Shown: positions 11,637-23,200 of the stretch, piece after piece
How positions within the stretch are numbered: position 1 is the stretch's first letter
Layout: every line of letters starts with the position of its first letter
Assembly: GCA_922989275.2 (NCBI GenBank)
Contig: OV277869.1
Location: 26,732,189-26,796,188, forward strand
Source: Gari tellinella
Lineage: Eukaryota > Mollusca > Bivalvia > Cardiida > Psammobiidae
Length of the DNA stretch: 64,000 nucleotides
Reading direction: 5' to 3'
Position numbers and translations under genes: made by a program
Notes under the pieces: model-generated
Told to the model about the DNA's origin: nothing
Database searches by the model: none
The model's input: the letters and a program-made list of their open reading frames with translations, nothing else

Positions 11637-11832
11637 AGGGCTCTAGATAAGATGGAGTGCACTGAATGTTTTTTAACATTCTCTCATCCATTTCAGCACC
11701 AAATTATATGGTGTAATTACTCATTAGAATTGTCTCATTGAGACGATTTTGTTGAGTAGTAACACCGTATGGTTTATTACAGAAGTAAATATTTTAGCTA
11801 TTGAAATACTACCCTTATCTAAAGCTCTGTGA
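11637..11832. mobile_element. ~190-bp MITE with CAGGGCTCTAGATAAG ends
   Basis: Hairpin ACTCATTAGAATTGTCTC with return arm. Confidence 0.82.
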
Positions 11833-11990
11833 ACTATGGTTTTGGCTAATGCAATATGGAAAGTTTCCCCCAGGAGAGTGTACACACTCTAGTCGAACAA
11901 ATCAATTAAGATAACAATTCAGACCCTGATCTGAGAGCTCGTTTGATCATGGTCTACACTGTTTCAAAAACAAAAATCATTTTTTTCTAA

Positions 11991-12188
11991 AACATCAGAG
12001 CACCAGATAAGGGTAGTTTTTCAAAATCTAAAATCTTTATTTCTGAATTAAACCCTATGGTGTCACTACTCATTAGAATCGTCTCGAAGAGACGATTCTA
12101 ATGAGTAGTAACACCATAGGATTTGGTGCTAAAAAGAGTGAGAAAATGTTGAATTTGTTGAAAAAACTACCTCTTATCTGGAGCCCTG
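11991..12188. mobile_element. ~190-bp MITE with CAGGGCTCCAGATAAG ends
   Basis: Central hairpin TACTCATTAGAATCGTCTCG with perfect return arm; AAAACAT flanks both sides, a 7-bp target duplication. Confidence 0.88.
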
Positions 12189-12741
12189 AAAACATGTAGC
12201 AGAAGATCGGTTAATTAGATTCCCATTCTTTTCTTGTTTATTACACCTCCCTCAACTAAATATAAATCAACTACCTGTATAAATTGAGTATATAACACCA
12301 TCACAATAAGGTACTGTGGTTGAATTAAGTGCCAATTATTTATACTCTTTGACACAAGCACGTGTTTCTTTGTAAAATGGTAATTCTCTCTCTGTGTGAA
12401 TGTATATGTATTGGGATATGTAAGATGATTATAAATAGATGTCATAAAACTATTGGCAATTTTTGCAAATCTCTCGTTTTTCTCTCTCTCTTTTTGTCAG
12501 TGTATATGTCTGTTAGGTATATCCAATAACTTCATTAAACTAGTTGCAATTTGTGCACTCTATTCTTTAAATCAAGTACACCCTACTTTTTAACTCATGT
12601 AATAGAATGTAGGGTATATATCTATGTTCAATTGGCTTATATATTCAAAAGCATTGTTCCAGCCACTAAAAAAACTGATCATCCCAAAATTGTAAAACTC
12701 TGGCGAAGGCATATTGTTAGTTTATAAAATACACAATGTTA
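12189..12741. other. PARP downstream flank, no gene seen
   Basis: AT-rich with a TCTC-rich stretch near 12470-12495. No supported exon. Confidence 0.45.
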
Positions 12742-12990
12742 TTAACCCGTTACCATATAAACAAGCCTCTTTACCTGTTTAAATCATTAATTCACAGAAG
12801 AAAATAGTTCAAATTTATATCGTCATTAACATGTATCAAAAGAAATATTTTATATATCCCAGGAGATGACTTAAAGAAGGCTGAAAGTAAAGCTAAATGT
12901 GCCTTAAGGAACATTCTTCTTTACTTTCAATCTGCTTTAAGTGGTCATGTCTCTTCAAAACTAGAAACAGGCTATGGGGTAATGGGTTAA
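12742..12990 (+). mobile_element. TTAA-flanked GCAGAATGCGCC-family MITE, diverged hairpin
   Basis: TTAA at both borders; hairpin AAAGCTAAATGTGCC-AAGGAACATTCTTCTTT. Confidence 0.8.
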
Positions 12991-13113
12991 GCTGTGTAAT
13001 TGTTATAGTATGGCCAAAACAGTAGCCACATGTAAATAGTAGGTGCATATCATCAACACTAAGTCTAGCTATGTTGCTACTGGGAGCTAGTCTACTGAGG
13101 TAGTTACCATCCA

Positions 13114-13999
13114 GGCCCCGAGGTTATAAAACTTTGTTTGAGTCCAGACTCACGCTCACACTGAGGCTCAACTTTTGGACTCAGTTGAGGTATTCACTCA
13201 ACTGGAGGTTACAAAACTGTTTGAGTCTAGACTCAGCTGAGTTTATTATTTTGCATTATCCTAAGCGATCTCTTTTGATCAGAGTATTGAAAACGCAAGC
13301 TTTTTACGGTTCGGGATTATATTTAACCCAATAAACAGTAAAGATCTAGATCTACACTGGTAAATAAATTTTAAACTTTCGTCATTATTTTCAGATTTTG
13401 ATCTGAACTAGATCTATTGGGTTGTTGTTTTTGCTTCATTAGATCTAATGGGCATAATAAAACGTATTTATATTCTATGATTCTGGATGATAAGTAGATT
13501 TAACGTGTTTGCCTGATTCTAGGCAAAAAAGACTCCATTATAAAAACGTCAATATATCATTCAAGTTACATGTATTTACAAATTTTGTGACGTCACGCGT
13601 CTAAATTTAGAACTACATATATGCAGGTAGATCGATATAGCGAGAGGTCGTTGGTTCGATACCCATGACCGGACTCTTTTTTTTCATATATTTTTTCTAC
13701 TACATGTGTTTGTTTCAGAAACTCAATATAAATGTAAAATAAAATCATTTTTATTTTAGATACGCTGATTTAATCAATAAAACTAAAATAACTGTCAGAT
13801 AGTCTATAAAACGTATCTTGAGTCTGAGTCTGGTCATTGTATGACTCACAAATCTTGAGTCTAGACTCAATAAATCGGTATGAGTTTGGACTCAGGATGT
13901 TTGTTACCTCGCTTTTTGAGTCCAGACTCCAGTTTGAGTGAAAACCTTGAGTGTGAGCGTGAGTCTAGACTCAAAAAAGTTTTATAACCTCGGGGCCAG
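13114..13999. mobile_element. ~885-bp inverted-repeat element with Pol III B-box
   Basis: Inverted ends GGCCCCGAGGTTATAAAACT of about 50 bp; the subterminal regions are full of TGAGTC/GACTCA repeats. At about 13640-13685 the sequence GGTTCGATACCCATGACC followed by a T run looks like the 3' half of a tRNA-derived Pol III unit. It starts about 170 bp downstream of the PARP stop codon. Confidence 0.72.
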
Positions 14000-14173
14000 G
14001 TGTTATGGCACCACCTAGTGTGGTGTATTGGTCATATTAAATGACTGTCCAGTATGCCCACATTCTGAGAACTTAACATCTTCCACTCCCAAACACATAA
14101 CTTAATTAATAATTTACATTTCAGACAGAAAAAAAACAAACTAATTTAATGTATATAATATAATGTATGTGAT

Positions 14174-14204
14174 CTATACAGTATTCCAGATGTCAGCAGA
14201 CACG
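14174..14204 (-). CDS. PARP gene exon 12: last nine residues and stop
   Basis: Acceptor AATGTCTTCAG|CGTG; one base completes the codon from exon 11, followed by VSADIWNTV and TAG. This is the least certain exon because it is so short, but phase and acceptor fit and it closes the frame. No AATAAA signal is evident in the first 170 bases downstream. Confidence 0.62.
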
Positions 14205-17200
14205 CTGAAGACATTGGTTATATATTACATTCTGATGACCAAGAAAATAAATTAATATTATGCACTTCATGTGATCCCAACATTGTAAAACATCTATTGA
14301 GAACAAATAAAATTTTCTCAAATGTAACATGGTCGAAAATTTTAAGGAATGGTTGATTGATGACTATCAGACAATCCAGACACAAATATAACAAATACTT
14401 GGTCATGATTAGCACTTTCAACACAAAGGACCTGTTTAAAATATACTCATTACATTTGCAAACAGTGTAGACCCTGATCAGAGGGCTCCTATAGGAGCCC
14501 TCTGATCTGGGTCTAAACTGTTTGCTAATTAAATTTAGTGCAGTATTCATTAAGTTTCCCTAAATTCCATGTAGACTGGTTCATGTATTTCTAACTAAAA
14601 AGATCCACAAGTGAACCTAATAACCAACAAGAGTTACTTCGTGTGGAAAGAGTTACATATAATAATAAAATAATTGATAGTCTGTAATAGATAGTGTAGA
14701 TCTAGATGTATCCATTTTGTTTGGCATCTCTTACTCATATTCATACTTATCTGTTTTCAGCTCTTTTCCCTGGATAATGCAGTCGTATAGGTACATTTCT
14801 GCAACAATTGGCAGCTGAAAATAGAAACAGAGTGAACATTTAACCCATGAACTCATTAACCTTTGAAATGTCAAATAGACAATGCCTTTCTTCAATTAAG
14901 TTGAGTCCATCTTTTGACTATTTAGAAGTGTTTATAACAATAACACTGCCACATGAAAAACAGTGCAGATCTGATCAGAGGCCTTCTTTGATCCTGGTCT
15001 ACATTGTTTGCATAAACCAAGTGTGGTCTTCACAGGTAAACTGTTTCTAAATTACAAGTATAATCATCACTTGAGCTGAATGTGTTTACCCAAGTGATGT
15101 GTACAGTGGAGAATCTGTTATTCTTTCCCAATAAACGTGTTTACGCTAAAACTATTATTTGCAGTGCAAACAGATTGGAGCCAGATCAGACGCCGGGTAA
15201 CCCGGCGTCTGATCAGGCTCCAAACTGTTTGCCACCAAGATAAACAAGAATTATCAGAATTGTTCAAAAGTTGTTCTTTTCTATGTTTTAGTGCTTAGCG
15301 TTTGCGTACGTTTGCGTTTAAACGGGAAAGAATAAGAGATTCTCCACTGTATATACACTTCCTTTACAAGTAGGGTACCTATCAAGAATGAATTGTTCAT
15401 AAGCAAACAGTTTTGACAAAGATCAGCTTGTTACTACATTCCCTGAGAAAATACTTATTGGAATTTTAAGTTAACCATAAAACAATGCACTATTTCTTTT
15501 ACATCTGAAGGTATGTTTTGTCAATTTATAACCATGACAAAAATAGTTGTACATATTGAACATACATTTTCAAATGCTTTTGACAAGATACCATAATGGG
15601 CAAAATTCTGTAAATTTGGTTGAAATGGACATGTTTTACAAATACAGTATAACCTCTTTCTTACGACTACTAAATCATGTTAATAATCAGGTGTTTCATG
15701 CAGGTGACTGCTTAACCCATTACCTCATAGCCTGTTTCTAGTTTTGAAAATAGGTGCCTATTTAAAGTAGGTTGAAAGTAAAGCAGAATGCCCCCTAAGG
15801 CGCATTCTGCTTTACTTTCAGCCTGCTTTGAGTTACCACCTGCTAGAATTAAGAAACTATTCCTTCTGATACATATTTATGACTGTAAAGATTGGAATTA
15901 TTTTCTTCCGCGGAGGATTAAACGGAATGCGCTAAAAGGCGCTTCTATAAGGTAAAGGGTTAAAGCAAGGGGACTGTAAAACAGAAAGCTACTTTAGCTG
16001 TCACCTGTCATTTATACAATCAATTAGCCTCCGTTTTAGTGGTCATAATAGAGAAGTTTTAATGTAGTATTAGAAGAGAATATTACACAAGGTTATCCTA
16101 CACTACATTCAAATAGTGTGCCACATTGTGTGGATTTTCTAAGACAGGTGACTGCTTAACTCATTGAGCCCTAGTGACGCATATATGCGTCCTTTACCAA
16201 ATGTGTACCTGTTAAAAGTACACTGGTCTAATGCAAACAGTGAAGTCCCTGATTAGAGGGCTCCTGCAGGAGCCCTCTAATCAGGGACTTCACTGTTTGT
16301 CATATTGCAATATATTATAAACAAACAACCCTAAATAGTCTAAAATTGAGCAGCCTTAACTGCAAAATGGAATGGTCCATTGGAAATTTCAGGGGATAAT
16401 GAGTTAAAGCAGGATAAAGAGATTGCAAAAAGCTGCCAAAGGAACTTTCAGCATTATCTGCATTAACCCATAACCCCCTTAGCCTGGTTCTAGTTTTGGA
16501 GACATATGACCACTTTAACCCTATACCTCATAGCCTGTTTCTAGTTTTGAATTCAGGTGACCACTTAAAGCAGGTTGAAAGTAAAGCAGAATGTGCCTTA
16601 AGGCACATTCTGCTTAACTTCCACCCTCCTTTAAGCTAAAAGCTGCTAGGCTATATAAAATATTTGTAATGGTAATTGTTCATGAGGGTATAAACTGGAA
16701 CTATTTTCTTCAGCGGAGGAATAAATTAAATACGCTAAAAGTTGCTTCTATGGGGGAAAGGGTTAAGCAAGTTCAAAGGAAAGCAAACTTTGCATTCAGT
16801 CAAATTCTACTTCACTTTCAATCTGCTTTAAGCTACCTTCTGCTAGGATATATAATTTTTTTCTTATGGTTCATATACTTTATTGTATTTTCTTCAATGG
16901 AAGAACAGATTAAAGGTGTAAAAGGGTGTATCTATAAGGTACAGTGGAGAATGTGTTATTCTTTCCCAATAAACGCGTTTACGCTAAAACTATTATTTGC
17001 AGTGCAAACAGTTTGGCGTCTGATCAGGCTCCAAACTGTTTGCCACCAAGATAAACAAGAATTATCAGAATTGTCCAAAAGTTGTTCTTTTCTACGTTTT
17101 AGTGATTTGCGTTTGCGTACGTTTGCGTTTAAACGGGAAAGAATAAGAGATTCTCCACTGTAATGGTTGAAGTAACCACTGGTGTTTAAAACTACAGATA

Positions 17201-20200
17201 GGGTTTCTATTATGTTGTCATTTAGTGCAACATTGCCAGCTGATCTGTGCTAAAAGTTAAACAATAAAGCAACATACCCCTTTTCCTTCTGCCTGCGTAA
17301 TCTTGTTGGTTTTTAAGTCATATTCATCTTTTGCTGCTACTAAAAGGTTAAACACCGCCTTTGTACCTGAAAATCAAAAATTAAATTGTTCCATTATCTA
17401 CAGAATTATTTACTTGTTTTTTTTTGTTTTTTTTGTAACCTAATAGTGATTAATATCGCTTTAAAATATTTAAGTAGATCTATTAACCTTTTCGCCAACT
17501 GAATATTCGCATATAAAACTCCTAGAATTTAAGAATGTACCTAATTCTTTTTAGACTTTTTCACACAGTGGAGAAGATGTTTTTCATTTTAAAAAAAAAC
17601 AAGTTCAGGACTGCCATTTTCCGGATTTTTTCTAAATCTCCCGATTTTTCCCCAGTACATAGTAGCTTAAAACAGGCTGAAAGTTAAGCAGAATGCGCCC
17701 TAAGGCGCATTCTGCTTTACTTACAGCCTGCCTTAAGTAGTCGCATGTCAACAAAACAAGAAAAAGGTTAATGGGTAAAGGTACGATTCGTTAAATCGCA
17801 CTTGAAAAATGCAAGTTTGGAAATCTTAGGATTTTTCATGTCAACTTATGGCAGCCCTGCAAGTTCACTCTAAAACTATTATTGTCATTCCAAACTGTTT
17901 GCCACTCAGACTTTAATTAATATTCCAAATTTAAAAAAAAAAAATCTGCATTTTAATGCATTGCATTTGCATTTCAGAAGTTGATTTAATAGTTTCATAA
18001 GCCATGTTCATCAAAATATATGACAATTGAAAACTTTTTTAGTTAACAATTAAACATATACAGTAAAACCTCTCTATTACGGCCACTAAATTATGTTTAT
18101 TATTAGGTAGTTTACGGTAGGTGACCGCTTAAAGCAAGGTAACAGTGAAACAGAAAGCTCCATTAGGAGCTTTCTGTTTCACTGTCACCTTGCTTTAAGC
18201 TGTCACCTCTCTATTATACAATCAATTAGCATTCGTTTTAGTGGTCGTAATAGCAAGGTTTTACTGTACATGTATCATTAAATACATGTAAACACATTTT
18301 GTGAGCATACTAAATGGATCTATTAGTAATAATTCAAACATGTAAGAAATGAAGAACCTTTCTTGGCCCCATGCTGCACTGCCAAGTCAACCATGTTCTT
18401 CTGTGTGCCACAAAAATGACCTGTGAACTGCACCGTTAAGTTTTGCAGCACCCTGGTAAAACAATAAATAAATTTAAGCTTTCTGTTGAATTCAAACATG
18501 TAAGAAATGAAGAACCTTTCTTGGCCCCATGTTGCACTGCCAAGTCAACCATGTTCTTCTGTGTGCGCCAAAAATCACCTGTGAACTGCACCGTATAGTT
18601 TTGCAGCACCCTGGTAAAACAATAAATAAATTTAAGCTTTCTGTTGATATACTAGTAATACTTTCAACACATTAACTCCTTGTGGCTTGTATACAATGTA
18701 CAAATCACTTACAGCGTTCCTTTGAAGAGTACACTTGTCCTTTACAAAGGCCTAAACCAGGGGGTTCTTCTGATAAGGGTCTGCACTGTTTGTTTTTTGA
18801 GAATATTATTAAAACAACCACAAGATATTTAGCAACAGCACTGAATATGAGTAATTGACAACAGAACAAACTGTGTCTCACTCAGATTTTAATAAACCGT
18901 CAATAGTTAAAGGAAACTATTATTTCTCACACAACTACACCTGTTTTCTATATAGCGAACAACGATCACGAATATCCTTGTCTCTAACATGTGTGAGATA
19001 AATTAAATGACGTCACTCTAACGTCACTATTTATAAAGGCGTTATTAAGTCACTAGGATTAAAAAAAAAGCCTATTGTTTGAAAAATAACTTAAAATCAT
19101 TGGTTATGTGAGAAAAAGAATCTGTCACTCATCGATGTTTAAGACATATTGGATATTACATGCGTGCTCATAATTGATTGGATTGATCAAACAAGTCCTG
19201 TAGAAAACAAGGATAACGAGGCTTTGCCGAGTTTTTATCATTTTCTAAAACGACCAGTTTGATCAATCCAATAAATTATGAACACGAATGTTATATTCTG
19301 TTTATAACATAACATAGAGAAGTTATTACCATTCTTTCTCGACACTTATCGCAGCCTTTGAAGTCAAGAGAATGCTCAGCGGGAAATAAGTTTACAGGAA
19401 AAAAGTTGTTCCTAATTAACTCCGTTCACTAGCATAATGTTTCTTTTATTGTATGTACATTAAAAAAAAATTCCATGTAGATCAAATATTGATGAATTAA
19501 ACCAAAACTTTAAAAATGGAGGAATGACGACGTTGGATATTAAACGCATTGAACGCATTTTAATGATGTCATAAGTACCATGACGTTGTTGCATACCTCA
19601 TTTTCATAGTTATACAACTAGTTATATATGAAAAATAAACAACAGGTGTTATTCAATGCTCACACCGTCTGTTATGTTATAAAAGGCTTGCTTAATAACA
19701 TTTCAATTCTAGACTCGTTTGAGATCACCTTGTCTTAAACATCGATGAGTGACAGATCCTATATTTTCTACCTTTTATTTCACTGCATTAGCATTTTGTT
19801 TGGTTACAGACTTACTTTGATTTTTTCTTCTGGCTTGCCTTGTTATACTTGTCTAATAACACAGTAGGGTCAAATAAATTGTCATCTGACATTATAGTGG
19901 CAGCTGTCTGTAAAATAAAATAACACATGCCTAGTGTACAAACAAAAAGGACCATCATGATCCTAACACAGTTGGGTCAAATAAATTGTCATCTGACATT
20001 ATAGTGGCAGCTGTCTGTAAAATAAAATAGCATATGCCTAGTGTACAAACAAAAAGGACCATCATGATCCTTACTATTGTGACAAACAGGCTTGAGCAGA
20101 TAGTTTAGACCCACCCTGATCAGACTGCTCTTGAGGGGGCAGTCTGATCAGGGTCTACACTGTTTGCAATTCAGTTTGCATCTTTTGGACAAATATTGCA

Positions 20201-23200
20201 TGATATAAAGCAATTTGTATATATTTTATGACCATTACAGAAGTTACACAGGATGTTCCAAATTTAAGGAATTTTACAGTAAAGAGAGACTAGGACCAGG
20301 GGCCGTTTTCAGAAACTTTGTACGACAAATGTTGTGGTAAGTCAGATTATAAAGGTCTCAATTATTATTCACTTCTCCATCTAATTTTCTGTCTTGTGAC
20401 ATCTGTTTGGAAACGTCTTGAAAAGACAGGATTAGATTGAGAAATCAGAAATTAAATGTGTTTCACAGTTTTGACTTACAACCGTTTTTGTCGTACAAAG
20501 TTTTATGAAACGGGCCCTTGGTAAATAAATATGTTTTTAACCCTTTCCTCCAAAGTCATATAGTGGAGAATCTGTTATTCTTTCCCGTTTAAACGCAAAC
20601 GTACGCAAACGCAAAACACTAAAACGTAGAAATGTACAATTTTTTGACAATTCTGATAATTCATGTTTATCTTGGTGGCAAACAGTTTGGAGCCTGATCA
20701 GACGCCGGGTTACCCGGCGTCTGATCTGGCTTCAAACTGTTTGCAATGGAAATAATAGTTTTAGCGTAAACGCGTTTATTGGGAAAGAATAACGTTTTCT
20801 CTACTGTAAGTGCAAATTTATAATGTCAACTGTGTTTACTGCAGTGTACTGCTACAATCTCTGGTAGCTCTGTTGTTTGATTGATCAACATTCTTTGAAC
20901 AACTTTGAAAGTCTATCAATTGAGAAACATTTTGGAGAAAACAAATTTGAAATCAGACCAGTAGTTTTGGAGGAGAAGATTTTTCTATATTTTGTTCATG
21001 CTTGCCATGGCAAAGAGAAAATTTACCCCACTCACAAAATTTATATTTTTTTCGTTCTTCCACCCTACTGATGCTTCTGATGGAGTTTGGTTGAATTAAT
21101 GGACAGTGGTTTCAGAGGAGATGTTGTTAAAAGAATGTTGACAGACGCTGGAAGACAGGTGATCACAATAGCTCACCTTGAGCCTTAGTTTAAACATATT
21201 TTATTCTGATAAACGTACAATACATGTTAATACATATCATAGTACAAAAGGATTAGGTCGAAAGCATAATGCTTATGGAGACCCTCTCCTCAACACTGAT
21301 ATTTTACACAGGTGGAACAAATTTGTACAATAACACCTCTCCATCACGACCACCTAAACTTTTCCAGTTGGTAGTTTAAAGGGCAGTGGAAGTCTCAGAG
21401 GAAGATAAAAGCAAAACAGAAGGCTAAATAAAGGGGCGATCCACTCTACCTTCATCCCGCCTCCAGCAACCACATGACCAAAACAAACATTAACATCTTA
21501 CTCGACATCTTCCGCTCAGATGACCTTAACCCTTAGCCCGCCAAATAAATTGTCGTCTGCTATATTTCTCGTCTGCTTCAAGTTTCAAAGTGCTTCAAAG
21601 TTGCTCAAAATTGCTGAAAATGTTGTCCGAGTGTCAAACAGCTTGGATCCGGATGAGACGCCGAGTTACTCGGCATCTCATCCTGATCCAAGCTGTTTGC
21701 ATATGGAGCTATAGTCGTGCGTGACAGGCTAAGGGTTAAAAATAATGTCTTTATCCATTGTAGTAAAAGATTACATAGGCAATATTTACATTTGTCCCAT
21801 TCAATTCCATTGAAAAAATGAAGTTTCTCTAATAGACACAATTTCTCTAGGGGGCCGGAATTGTGAATATATTTCACTGAGGAGGCGGGGCTTATGGATC
21901 ATTTCTCCACGAATCACAGCTTCAGATATGTGGTTATGGCTTGTCCTTTCAGAGTACAGATTATTCCTGTTAACAGCCTCTAATAATATAGATTAACCCT
22001 TTCCCCCATAGAAGCGCCTTTTAGCGCATTAAAATTATTCCTTCACTGAAGAAAATAGTTCCAATTTATACAGTCATAAATATGTATCATACGAAATATT
22101 TTCTATATTCTAGCAGATGATAGCTTAAAGCAGGCTGAAAGAAAAGCAGAATGCGCTTAAGGCGCATTCTGCTTTACTTTCAACCTGCTTTAAGTGGACA
22201 CCTATATTCAATACTAGAAACAGTATGTGGGAAAGGGTTAAACATACATGCATACAAATAAAATGTTCATTTCATATTAGAAATTACAGCAAATATAATG
22301 TAAATATAAGAGATGAACTGATTTTTTCGGCGTTAAAGCAAAATAAATGACAGAAATTAATTGGCTAATTTACCATGAATCGCCAGCACAATTCATGGAA
22401 TTTGCCTATCATTTTCTGTAATTTATTTCACTTAAATGCCGGAAAAAATCAGTTAATTTCTTAATTGTTTGGGAAATCTCAAACAACACACAGTGTTTTA
22501 CCTTATATTTAAAGTCTCCTAAGTTTGCACCACTCTTGTAATGGACAATATAGGCTGGAAGAATGTGGAATTTGTTAAAGATGACCAACTCCTTCTTGTC
22601 TGGTGATGTATGAGAATCGTATCCTGACTGTAGGCTAGCACCGTGGATAAGCTTTGTACAATTGTACACCTGAAAGGATAAGAAAGTGATAATACGATCA
22701 AACTTCGATATCTCAAACTTGATTAACCCTTTCCTCCCTAAAACTTCAAATGGACAATTCTAGTTTTCAACTTAGTCTAGCCCATTTTTTACTTTTTGGG
22801 GTTGATTTTTTCAATATACATTTTATGTCAGAATGACAAACAGTGTAGACCCTGATCAGAGGGCTCCTTAAGGAGCCATCTGATTCGGTCTACACTGTTT
22901 GCATAGGTCAAGTGTACTCCTCACAGGTACGATGTTTGCAAATGACGCATATATAGGCCTGACTAGAGTTCAATGAAATATGCCAGGTTTTAACTTTGAA
23001 ATACTGATGTGTACCACTTAAGGGAGTTTAAAATATTGAAACTAAACTGTCGACTTAACCCATTAAGCCATAGAGACTCATTTTGACTCATTGCGCAATA
23101 GCCTCATACTAACTCATTTTGACGCACTTTAATCAACTAGCATGCATTGAGGTGAGCACTGATAATTGTTGATCGCTTATGAGTTAATGGGTTAAGTGAG

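Larger units (their letters stand above)
18332..18647 (-). repeat. Tandem duplication of a 158-bp block containing PARP exon 9
   Basis: Two units, 18332-18489 and 18490-18647, each hold a 95-nt exon with its flanking intron. The intron flanks are almost identical, so the duplication is recent. Confidence 0.9.

Noticed and set aside
21520..21877. Open frames around 21520-21877 on both strands
   Set aside because: They are generated by a 214-bp TTAA MITE hairpin within a PARP intron.
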